In this document: piece after piece, positions 42,350 to 49,590 of the stretch
Position numbering within the stretch: the stretch's first letter is position 1
Layout: every line of letters begins with the position of its first letter
Source: JAGPCK01 sp041675505
Lineage (GTDB): Bacteria > Bacteroidota > Bacteroidia > UKL13-3
NCBI GenBank assembly: GCA_041675505.1
Contig: JBAYTR010000018.1
Coordinates: forward strand, 1-64,000
Length of the DNA: 64,000 nucleotides
Direction of reading: 5' to 3'
The notes under the pieces: generated by a model
The model's input: the letters and a program-made list of their open reading frames with translations, nothing else
Told to the model about the DNA's origin: nothing
Databases searched by the model: none
Position numbers and translations under genes: made by a program

Positions 42350-42526
42350 ATGAAAAAAACAATTAATCAAGCCGGAGCGGTGCTTTCAGCAACTCCCGGT
42401 TATGTGAAAATGGCTGTTGCTCTTGTAGTACTGGCTATTGCAACCAGCGCTACCAGCTGTGGTCCTCCTTGCGGTGATCCGGGTCCCGGTGATCCTTGGC
42501 CTATCGATTCTGTAAAGTCTCGCTAA
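42350..42526 (+). CDS. 58-residue lipoprotein-like peptide
   Basis: A short frame of 58 codons starts at the ATG at 42350. The N-terminal half is MKKTINQAGAVLSATPGYVK, followed by a hydrophobic stretch ending ATSATSC (C37). The remainder, GPPCGDPGPGDPWPIDSVKSR without the first G, is rich in Gly, Pro and Asp and has a second cysteine (C41). This looks like an exported, possibly lipidated peptide. It lies 115 bases after the degenerate sensor kinase and just before a strong terminator, so it is transcribed either with the kinase or on its own. I do not recognise a family; export and coding status are inferred from the signal-like sequence. Confidence 0.6.
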   Translation: MKKTINQAGAVLSATPGYVKMAVALVVLAIATSATSCGPPCGDPGPGDPWPIDSVKSR

Positions 42527-42560
42527 GCAACTCTTTCTCAACAAAAAGGTTTATGTAAAG

Positions 42561-42580
42561 GCAGACTTCGGTCTGCTTTT
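42561..42580 (+). terminator. Rho-independent terminator with UUCG loop
   Basis: GCAGAC-TTCG-GTCTGC followed by TTTT (42561-42580) is a perfect 6-bp stem with a stable tetraloop. It lies 34 bases after the stop of the 58-residue peptide gene and separates it from the FAH-family gene. Confidence 0.88.
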
Positions 42581-42611
42581 ATTATTTAACATGAGTGCGT
42601 ATTTTGCACCC

Positions 42612-43223
42612 ATGAAAATATTTTGTGTAGGTCGAAATTACACCGAGCATGCGAAGGAACTCAACAATGCAGTTCCAACAGCACCGGTTATCTTTTGTAA
42701 ACCCGAGACAGCGGTACTCAAAAACAACGAAGATTTTTACCTGCCTGATTTTTCCAATGACATTCACCATGAGCTGGAACTGGTGTTACGTATTTGCAAA
42801 AACGGCAAACGTATAGAAGAAAAATTTGCCCATAAATATTACGACCAGATTACCGTAGGCATTGATTTTACTGCCCGCGACATACAGCAACAGCAAAAAG
42901 AAAAAGGCCTGCCCTGGGAAATTGCCAAAGCTTTTGACGGCTCTGCTCCCTTAGGAAAATTTATTCCGCTACAGCAACTCCAACAACCACACAACATCCA
43001 ATTTACGCTGCATAAAAACAGCGAGCAGGTACAAACAGGAAACTCGGCTGACATGCTGTTTAGTTTTGATAAAATCATCAGTTACCTGTCGCGGTTTTTC
43101 ACACTCAAAACCGGAGATTTAATTTACACCGGCACACCCGCAGGAGTGGGAGCTGTAAAAACGGGCGACCTGCTCGAGGCGCGCTTAGAAGGCGAACTGC
43201 TGTTACAATGCGCTATTAAATAG
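42612..43223 (+). CDS. Fumarylacetoacetate hydrolase family protein
   Basis: The ATG at 42612 gives 203 residues starting MKIFCVGRNYTEHAKEL, the standard opening of this family; a frame 21 bases longer is less likely. Metal-binding acidic residues are in HHELELVLRI, and VGIDFTARDIQ, KAFDGSAPLG and TGTPAGVGAV are the usual motifs. Members cleave C-C bonds of beta-diketo acids or decarboxylate oxaloacetate (YcgM/FAHD1-like). The short length fits the FAHD1-like group. Substrate not determined. Confidence 0.9.
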   Translation: MKIFCVGRNYTEHAKELNNAVPTAPVIFCKPETAVLKNNEDFYLPDFSNDIHHELELVLRICKNGKRIEEKFAHKYYDQITVGIDFTARDIQQQQKEKGLPWEIAKAFDGSAPLGKFIPLQQLQQPHNIQFTLHKNSEQVQTGNSADMLFSFDKIISYLSRFFTLKTGDLIYTGTPAGVGAVKTGDLLEARLEGELLLQCAIK

Positions 43224-43290
43224 CACACTGAAATAGACAGTAGTTGTTCAATGTGCATATCATTGAACCTCACATTTACCTTACAGTGGA

Positions 43291-43298
43291 TAGATTTG
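43291..43298 (+). promoter_or_regulatory. -7 promoter element for the M23 peptidase gene
   Basis: TAGATTTG is an exact TAnnTTTG match. It lies only 8 bases before the ATG at 43307. This implies a very short leader and rules out the longer in-frame start at 43244. Confidence 0.5.
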
Positions 43299-43306
43299 TC
43301 CTTGTG

Positions 43307-45037
43307 ATGGGAAAACTGCGTTTTTTATGTTGCCTACTACTGGCCCTCCTTCAAGGAGAAGCGGTTGCGCAACACGCCTACCCGCAAGATTATTTCCGCT
43401 CACCATTAGATACCACCTTGCTTCTCTCCGCTCCCTTCGGGCAACTGCGCGATAATCATTTTCACTCCGGCATTGACATCCGCACGTTTGAAAAAGAAGG
43501 TTTACCGGTGTATGCCGTGGCCGATGGCTGGGTGGCCCGCATCAAAATATCTCCCTTCGGTTACGGTAAAGCCATTTACATTGATCACCCCAACGGTTAC
43601 ACCAGCGTATATGCTCACCTCTCCCGTCTAAACGACAGCATTGGCAACTACACCAAACGTGAGCAATACCGCAAAGAAAGTTTTGACGTGGAATTGTTTC
43701 CTCGAAAAAATCAGTTACAGGTTAAAAAAGGCGACCTTATTGCCTATACCGGAAATAGCGGAGGTTCCACAGGCCCACACCTGCACTTTGAATTGCGCAA
43801 CACCAAAACAGAGTACCCCATTAACCCCCTGTTGTTTAACCTGCCGGTGTTGGATACTGATGCTCCTTTCTTTAAAAGCTTTACTATTTACAACGTAATG
43901 CCCAATCGTCCGTTGCCCATTTTGCAGCAAAAACTTTTTCCGGCCAAAACACAAAAAATACCCGAAGGTTACCGCTTTACCGATACTATTGATTTGCCCA
44001 CAGGGATTATCGGGTTTGGTGTAGAAGCGTTTGACTTTATTACAGACAAGGAACGGGAACAAAATGTTTACACCCTGCGAATGCAAATTGACTCGGTACC
44101 TTTCTTTAGAATGGATATGGAAGCCTTTGCATTTTCTGATACCAAATACATCAACGCACACATTGATTATGAAAGGTTGATTAAAGAACGGGTAAGGGTA
44201 CAAAAGTGTTTTATTGATGATGGTAACCGCATTGATATTTACCAACCTCTGCCCGCTAAAGGCAAATACTGGCTCAGGGACAGCCTTACCCACACAGTAA
44301 AATTTATGGCCAAAGATGCTTCCGGGAAATCAGTAGAACTTCACTTGCTCATCAGGGGTAAAACCAATGACCAGCTCTCAGCCTATTACCTGCCGGAATG
44401 CTCATACGACCGTTTTGTTCCGACACGGGATAATGTTTTCCAGATGTATGGGGTGCGTATAGAAGTACCTAAAGGTGCGCTTTACGACACTATGGATTTT
44501 TGCATTAAAACTTTGCCGGGCAACAAACGTACGGCTTCTAAAATATTTAAGTTAGGCGACTCTTACACGCCTTTACACAGCAACGTGCACATCAGCATTA
44601 AACCCGATAAAAAAGACACTGCCCTGTTTGATAAGATGATTGTAGGCAGAGCTTTTGACAAAGGTGGTGTGGGTGCTGTGGGCGGTGGATACAACCGGGG
44701 ATGGATTACTGCCAGCAGCCGCGTATTTGGTGATTTTGCCATTCTTGTAGATACCGTAGCACCTAAGGCCACGTTTAAAAATATTTCACGCGACACCATT
44801 TGTACCGATACCAGTGCATTAAAAATAGTGATTACAGATAACCTTTCAGGCATTTCAGAGTACAGCCTGCGCATTAACGGCAAGTGGGTGCTGGCAGAAT
44901 ACGATGCTAAAAACGATTTGCTGATGTACGAGTACGACACCAACACTCCGCGCAGAACTAAACTAAACGTAGAGTTAATTGTTATTGACCGTAAAGATAA
45001 CTTTACACGCATTACCAAAGAACTCTATTTATTATGA
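43307..45037 (+). CDS. M23 family metallopeptidase, secreted
   Basis: 576 residues from the ATG at 43307. A Sec signal (MGKLRFLCCLLLALLQGEAVAQ) directs export. The LytM/M23 domain (about 40-190) has its zinc ligands in NHFHSGIDIR and HLHFELRN, with GYTSVYAHLS between. The long C-terminal part has beta-rich segments of unknown function. M23 enzymes cut peptidoglycan cross-bridges; in Bacteroidota these long forms probably act in cell-wall remodelling. It overlaps the peroxiredoxin gene by 4 bases. Confidence 0.9.
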   Translation: MGKLRFLCCLLLALLQGEAVAQHAYPQDYFRSPLDTTLLLSAPFGQLRDNHFHSGIDIRTFEKEGLPVYAVADGWVARIKISPFGYGKAIYIDHPNGYTSVYAHLSRLNDSIGNYTKREQYRKESFDVELFPRKNQLQVKKGDLIAYTGNSGGSTGPHLHFELRNTKTEYPINPLLFNLPVLDTDAPFFKSFTIYNVMPNRPLPILQQKLFPAKTQKIPEGYRFTDTIDLPTGIIGFGVEAFDFITDKEREQNVYTLRMQIDSVPFFRMDMEAFAFSDTKYINAHIDYERLIKERVRVQKCFIDDGNRIDIYQPLPAKGKYWLRDSLTHTVKFMAKDASGKSVELHLLIRGKTNDQLSAYYLPECSYDRFVPTRDNVFQMYGVRIEVPKGALYDTMDFCIKTLPGNKRTASKIFKLGDSYTPLHSNVHISIKPDKKDTALFDKMIVGRAFDKGGVGAVGGGYNRGWITASSRVFGDFAILVDTVAPKATFKNISRDTICTDTSALKIVITDNLSGISEYSLRINGKWVLAEYDAKNDLLMYEYDTNTPRRTKLNVELIVIDRKDNFTRITKELYLL

Positions 45038-45483
45038 CACAGCTCAAAATTGGCGACAAAGCCCCAGCATTTTCCTGCGGAGATGAAACCGGAAACATAC
45101 GTTCCATCAAAGAGTACAAAGGCAAAAAACTGGTACTTTATTTTTACCCCAAAGACAGCACTCCGGGTTGTACGGCCGAGGCTTGTGACTTGCGTGATAA
45201 CTACAAAACTTTTCAGAAAAAAGGGTACGAAATTTTAGGAGTAAGCCCCGACACTGCCTCGAAACACCAAAAATTTATAGCCAAATATGAATTGCCCTTT
45301 TCATTGCTGGCTGATGAAGACCATGCCGTAGCCGAAGCATATGGAGCCTGGGGAGAGAAAACACTGTACGGAAGAAAATACATGGGCATTTTGCGCAGTA
45401 CTTTTGTGATAGATGAAAAAGGCAAAATAGAAAACATCATTGAAAAGGTAGACACCAAAAACCACAGCGCACAGCTTTTGTAA
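45034..45483 (+). CDS. bcp: Thioredoxin-dependent peroxiredoxin Bcp
   Basis: 149 residues of the PrxQ/BCP type: FYPKDSTPGCTAEACDLRD has the peroxidatic C46 and resolving C51 five residues apart, as in atypical 2-Cys enzymes. The GVSPD, LPFSLLADEDH and RSTFVIDEKG motifs follow. It reduces H2O2 and organic peroxides with thioredoxin in the cytoplasm. It overlaps the M23 peptidase gene by 4 bases. Confidence 0.95.
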   Translation: MTQLKIGDKAPAFSCGDETGNIRSIKEYKGKKLVLYFYPKDSTPGCTAEACDLRDNYKTFQKKGYEILGVSPDTASKHQKFIAKYELPFSLLADEDHAVAEAYGAWGEKTLYGRKYMGILRSTFVIDEKGKIENIIEKVDTKNHSAQLL

Positions 45484-45566
45484 GGTTTGTGTCAAAAGAC
45501 CTTTCTGTACTTTAACTTAAATACTTGCTCGTGTTCATGAGGCGTTGAGTTATAAAATTCAACCTT

Positions 45567-46355
45567 ATGAACCACTATGCTCACAACAAAAAAAATTGGG
45601 AAGAAATTGTTTTTGAAAACCGAAACAAAGCCTACGGAGCCTATGTGCTTCGCGAAGAGTACGACCGTACCGTACTCAAATCCTACCTTATTGTGCTGGC
45701 CTCTTTGCTCCTTATTTCAGGAGTAGCCATAGGCATAGCCAGATTATCACCAAAAGAGATTGAACAAATTATTGATGATGGGATAGTTATTTTTAATCCT
45801 CCCTTACCTGATATAGTTGTACCTGAGGAAATCAAACCGCCCTCAACACCTGCAGGCGGAAACAACGCAACCAATTCTCCTCCGGTAATTGTGGAGACTC
45901 CCATTGACACAACCGTGGAGGATACTTTTTTGACTCCCTCCCCCACTACCAACAGCGGCAACGATACTCCCTACACCGACCCTAACACAGGAACAGGAAA
46001 CAACCCTAATGCCAACGACAAAGAAACCCCGGGCACCTCTGCCTATAATGCGCCATTGATTGCTGAAGTGATGCCCGAATTTCCCGGTGGTATACAGGCT
46101 ATGCACCGTTTTATTCAGGACAATTTAAAAGTACAGGAAGGTGCAAATGTGGAGCGCACACGCATTGTGGTCAGTTTTGTGGTGGGCCCTGATGGCAACA
46201 TTTCGGATATTAGAGCCGTATCTAAAAACGGCTGGGGTATGGAAGAGAGTTTGATGAAAACCATTGAACAAATGCCCAAATGGAACCCCGGTAAAATGGG
46301 CAACAAAGCAGTGTATGTGAGAGTGATGTTACCGGTGACGTATGAAGTGCATTGA
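45567..46355 (+). CDS. TonB-like energy transducer
   Basis: 262 residues. The N-terminus has the Bacteroidota TonB opening (WEEIVFENRNKAYGAYVLR), one membrane helix (about 39-58), a Pro/Thr/Asn-rich periplasmic spacer (about 75-160) and a C-terminal TonB domain beginning MPEFPGGIQAM and ending KAVYVRVMLPVTYEVH. It transmits proton-motive energy from ExbBD to TonB-dependent receptors such as the one at 52.5 kb. No exbBD genes are next to it. The stretch 46356-46567 downstream shows no gene. Confidence 0.9.
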   Translation: MNHYAHNKKNWEEIVFENRNKAYGAYVLREEYDRTVLKSYLIVLASLLLISGVAIGIARLSPKEIEQIIDDGIVIFNPPLPDIVVPEEIKPPSTPAGGNNATNSPPVIVETPIDTTVEDTFLTPSPTTNSGNDTPYTDPNTGTGNNPNANDKETPGTSAYNAPLIAEVMPEFPGGIQAMHRFIQDNLKVQEGANVERTRIVVSFVVGPDGNISDIRAVSKNGWGMEESLMKTIEQMPKWNPGKMGNKAVYVRVMLPVTYEVH

Positions 46356-46567
46356 ACTGAGGTAGGCTAACGGCAGGAGCTTTATGCAGGTTGGGAATTA
46401 GTATTCCGTCTGCCCATAACCACTACTGATTGAAAATATGTTGATGAAGTTAAGTACAAAAGCCAATAGATATTCGTCTGCTGGAACTGAAGCTTGGATT
46501 TGCAATTTGCTGATGTTACAATGTCTAGCCCTACTTGCATAAAGCCCAATGTTGGAAGAAGTTTTGT

Positions 46568-47515
46568 CTACTTAATTTTAACGGTGTTTGCCATTTTCTT
46601 AAACTCTTCAAGATTTGTCTGAATATCTCTTTTTGAAATACCCTGAATTACGATTGCTTTGTCTCCCTTTGTCACAACGCAATAAAACAAAAGGCTGTGC
46701 TTGCCATGCATTTGTCCATACACTTCTGTTTGATAAGTTTCATATCCATTTATTTTATCTGTAGTTGTATTTTTTAATTCTGGGTTTGTTAAGCCATATT
46801 GTTGCATTTTATTAATCATCATTTCTGCTATACTTTTTGCAGTCATGGTATTGTCCTTTGGAAACTGTGACACTAGAACAATAGGGGCGTCTTTATCTTC
46901 TTTATTTTCAATCCCGTCTATTGAATAGATGTAAACATTTGCGTTGTATTTAAAGAATTTGAATTTTGCACCTTTATCATCCAATGAAAAATTTGCTGTT
47001 TCAAAGGGGTCAACCTTTTTGTTCTTGTCATAATAAATTGTATTCAACGAGGAAATAATTTCATTTCCTGTTTTTTCATCGGCAACAGGGTAAATTGTCA
47101 TAACCATTGTTGTAAATGTGGTGTCACCAAAAACAATTGAGTACGCTTTAGCAGTTGCGTCACCTTGCATGTGGATATACTTTGCAGGAAAACCGTTTAC
47201 TTTAATTTCTTTAAAATCGAAAACCTTTGCTCCTTGTCTTTCAAATTCAGCTTTACTAAATGTCGCTGCATTAGTATTTATGTTACCACCGATTAAGTCA
47301 TAAATATTGAACATTGAAGTTTCACCCTTTTGAAGGCCAATAAATGTTGAAGCCACTTTGAAATTGGAGGGTGGAATTATATAAAGTCTAGTCCCTGGAA
47401 TATTTACATGCTTATTAGTCTTTGTGTTTTTGATGTTGTCATTAATTTTAGTGGTTGTTGTCTGTCCACAAGCTGTCAAAGAAAGAAGTAAGAATAAGTA
47501 GAGTGTTTTTTTCAT
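46568..47515 (-). CDS. Lipoprotein of unknown function
   Basis: 315 residues with a lipoprotein signal ending LSLTAC (C16). After a T/N/K-rich linker, the protein shows a DcrB/PsbP-like pattern: IPGTRLYIIPPSNFKVASTFIGLQKGETSMFNI, then a mixed alpha/beta region ending FKKMANTVKIK. I do not recognise a specific function. The gene is AT-rich like the next two minus-strand genes, and belongs to a patch (46.5-49.5 kb) that looks acquired. Confidence 0.65.
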   Translation of the reverse strand: MKKTLYLFLLLSLTACGQTTTTKINDNIKNTKTNKHVNIPGTRLYIIPPSNFKVASTFIGLQKGETSMFNIYDLIGGNINTNAATFSKAEFERQGAKVFDFKEIKVNGFPAKYIHMQGDATAKAYSIVFGDTTFTTMVMTIYPVADEKTGNEIISSLNTIYYDKNKKVDPFETANFSLDDKGAKFKFFKYNANVYIYSIDGIENKEDKDAPIVLVSQFPKDNTMTAKSIAEMMINKMQQYGLTNPELKNTTTDKINGYETYQTEVYGQMHGKHSLLFYCVVTKGDKAIVIQGISKRDIQTNLEEFKKMANTVKIK

Positions 47516-47656
47516 AAAGTGTCTTTAAAAATTTGAGCTAACTCGCTTATATGCGATATAAACCTTCGTATATATCTCCAATTCGGGTAAGTATACGAGG
47601 TTTTCGTCTTTTTGTATATATATCAATTTGCTCATAAATCGTCAAATGGAATCACA

Positions 47657-47682
47657 CTCAGCTTTGGTTCGTGTCATCAGTA
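47657..47682 (+). repeat. 26-bp exact repeat, copy 1, with inverted arm
   Basis: This copy is identical over 26 bases to 48742-48767. Its core GGTTCGTGTCATCA (47666-47679) pairs perfectly with TGATGACACGAACC (47704-47717), forming a 14-bp hairpin with a 24-base loop. It lies in the spacer between two AT-rich genes. Confidence 0.85.
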
Positions 47683-47703
47683 AACCACCTGTTGTTCTGT
47701 TCG

Positions 47704-47717
47704 TGATGACACGAACC
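47704..47717 (-). repeat. Inverted arm of the 26-bp repeat
   Basis: TGATGACACGAACC is the perfect reverse complement of 47666-47679. Short complementary segments outside the arms (CACAC and GTGTG) may extend the hairpin. Confidence 0.8.
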
Positions 47718-47746
47718 GAGGAGAGAGTTGTGTGTTATGCGTAGTT

Positions 47747-48598
47747 TTAATATTCGATGTATTCATAAATTTCTTCCATTACAACGTAGTAATTGCCTGT
47801 GTTGTCCAGCTTTCTGAGTGTCACAATGCTCTGGTGAAAACCTTTATCATTGAATGTTACTTGTGTTAATTTAAGAATTTTATCATTGCAGTCAGTCGTG
47901 ATTGATTTCGTCATAAGCCCAACATTGTTATAATTTATCAATGTAGAAGTACCCCCGAACAAATACTCCTTGCTTTCCAGTGTTCCATCTGTATTATAGT
48001 TGTAGAAAATCTCGCTTGTCATTTTTTGACGATTATTTATTTCATAATCTATCTCATGCCCACGGTATTTATATATTATAAAGTCACCTAGTGAATTTTT
48101 ATTCGTTTCAATTATTGAGAGAAGATTTCCGTTGTCAGAATAGGTATAAACTTTTTCAGTACGTCCAAATGATTCACTTGTCGTAATGGTTTTAATGATT
48201 TTTTCCTTGTCATAAAAATAGTCGGTATTATCAAAGGTGTCAACGAAGCAACTGTCGGGTAAACTCATTTTATATGCGGTTGGGTCAAACCCTTGAGGCT
48301 TTGGCATTAGTCGAATTTCTTTAACTATTTTACCATTGTCACCGTAAATAATTTGGTGCCTGATGCTTGTCCCGATGCTATATTTCTTTTCAATTAGTCT
48401 TCCGTTTTTGTCAAACTTGTTGTAACCTAAAATTGTGTCTTTAGATTTTAGTTTGTTCTCTGAATAGTGTCGGTAAATCACATTTATTTGTTTGATTCTA
48501 TTTTTTTTCACCAAAGCAATTTCTTCTGGGCTTTGAAATATTTGTCCGAATGAAACCAACGGCAAAAATGAAATAAATAGTTTAATCAGTGTTTTCAT
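47747..48598 (-). CDS. Secreted protein with YD-like repeats
   Basis: The ATG at 48598 gives 283 residues beginning with a signal peptide (MKTLIKLFISFLPLVSFGQ). The mature part has several YD-type units: FDKNGRLIEKKY, YGDNGKIVKEI, YSDNGNLLSII, YNTDGTLESKEY and YNNVGLMTKSI, a pattern of many Bacteroidota secreted proteins that fold as weak beta-hairpin repeats. Function unknown. It is AT-rich, and the 26-bp repeat with its hairpin is just downstream of its stop codon. Confidence 0.65.
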   Translation of the reverse strand: MKTLIKLFISFLPLVSFGQIFQSPEEIALVKKNRIKQINVIYRHYSENKLKSKDTILGYNKFDKNGRLIEKKYSIGTSIRHQIIYGDNGKIVKEIRLMPKPQGFDPTAYKMSLPDSCFVDTFDNTDYFYDKEKIIKTITTSESFGRTEKVYTYSDNGNLLSIIETNKNSLGDFIIYKYRGHEIDYEINNRQKMTSEIFYNYNTDGTLESKEYLFGGTSTLINYNNVGLMTKSITTDCNDKILKLTQVTFNDKGFHQSIVTLRKLDNTGNYYVVMEEIYEYIEY

Positions 48599-48741
48599 AA
48601 AATTACGCATACGTTTCAGCGGTTCGTGCTTCTGTCTGTCTGATGATTTGTAGTTTCATTTTATTCCGTCAAGATAGTTTTCAAATAGTCGTGCAAATTT
48701 ATATTCAAACTTAGGTAAATTCGTAGCTAGTGCAAACATGC

Positions 48742-48767
48742 CTCAGCTTTGGTTCGTGTCATCAGTA
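48742..48767 (+). repeat. 26-bp exact repeat, copy 2
   Basis: It is identical to 47657-47682 and ends 4 bases before the stop codon of the next minus-strand gene (48772). A degenerate third copy (GGTTCTTGTCATCA, 49490-49503) lies just upstream of that gene's start. The repeats therefore flank the gene. Confidence 0.85.
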
Positions 48768-48771
48768 GTAT

Positions 48772-49464
48772 TTACTTCCAAAATTCCCACCATTTTTTGT
48801 CTGTTTGCTTGCTCCAAATTGTGTTCCTACTTGCTGAAAATCCTGTCCCTTTGTCTTCCGAAACCGTTATCCAAATTTTTGACTTTCTCTCTTCTTCAGT
48901 TCGATAGTCTTTATAATCGTAATGCCCAATCTCGTCCTGTTCTCCAGTCAAAATAATTTTCTTTGTTTCAAGCCAATAAATGACTTGGTCAATACATTCT
49001 TCAAGTTCTGGTGAAAAACTACCTAAGAGTTCTTTTTGTTGTTCGTCTGTTAGTTCGTCCCAAGTGTCTGTAGTTGTGTTATCCACTCTAGGCACTTCCA
49101 CTGCAAGTCCAATTCCAAGTCCAAGGTCTTGAAAAAAGTTATAACCTTTACAATATAAGTCGTAAAACTCCATTAAGATATACGGAAGTCGTTCGGTCTT
49201 TTGCTTAGCCTCGTTTAGAAGTCCAAGTATTTTGTATGTTTCAAACTCTCCAAGGTCAATATGCCTTTTCAAAAGGTCCCAAAGTTCATATTTCGCACCA
49301 CTTTTCTTAAAGCTTAATGAAATCAAGTCAAGATAGTCATTCGATTTTAAATGCTTTTCAAGTTCTTTGTCAGTATACAACCAATGTTCAAAGTCTTCAA
49401 GTGAAATGTCGCCTTTGATTGTCTTATAAAATCTTTCTTTTATGTCTTGTGGAAGTGTCATCAT
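48772..49464 (-). CDS. Hypothetical cytoplasmic protein, AT-rich
   Basis: 230 residues without a signal peptide or membrane segment. The N-terminal part (IKERFYKTIKGDISLEDFEHW, then WDLLKRHIDLGEFE) recalls small acidic helical proteins used as immunity or antitoxin factors in Bacteroidota, but I cannot name a family. The C-terminus is Trp-rich (KKWWEFWK). Copies of the GGTTCGTGTCATCA repeat lie on both sides. No toxin gene is adjacent, so an immunity role would be speculative. Confidence 0.55.
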   Translation of the reverse strand: MMTLPQDIKERFYKTIKGDISLEDFEHWLYTDKELEKHLKSNDYLDLISLSFKKSGAKYELWDLLKRHIDLGEFETYKILGLLNEAKQKTERLPYILMEFYDLYCKGYNFFQDLGLGIGLAVEVPRVDNTTTDTWDELTDEQQKELLGSFSPELEECIDQVIYWLETKKIILTGEQDEIGHYDYKDYRTEEERKSKIWITVSEDKGTGFSASRNTIWSKQTDKKWWEFWK

Positions 49465-49590
49465 TAAAAATGCCTTATAACTCCGCTATGGTTCTTGTCA
49501 TCATGAAACACTTATGTATATGTAAATATACCCGTTTTTATTATTTAGAACCTACTAAATAAGCCCACAAAAATGAGAGCATGCTCTATC

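Noticed and set aside
45034..45483. Peroxiredoxin as part of the NO regulon
   Set aside because: It is coupled to an M23 peptidase gene, and no Fnr-type palindrome was found upstream of that unit.
47652..47741. Integron attC site
   Set aside because: The hairpin is suggestive, but the end motifs match the RYYYAAC/GTTRRRY consensus only imperfectly, and no integrase gene is in the window. Kept only as a repeat.
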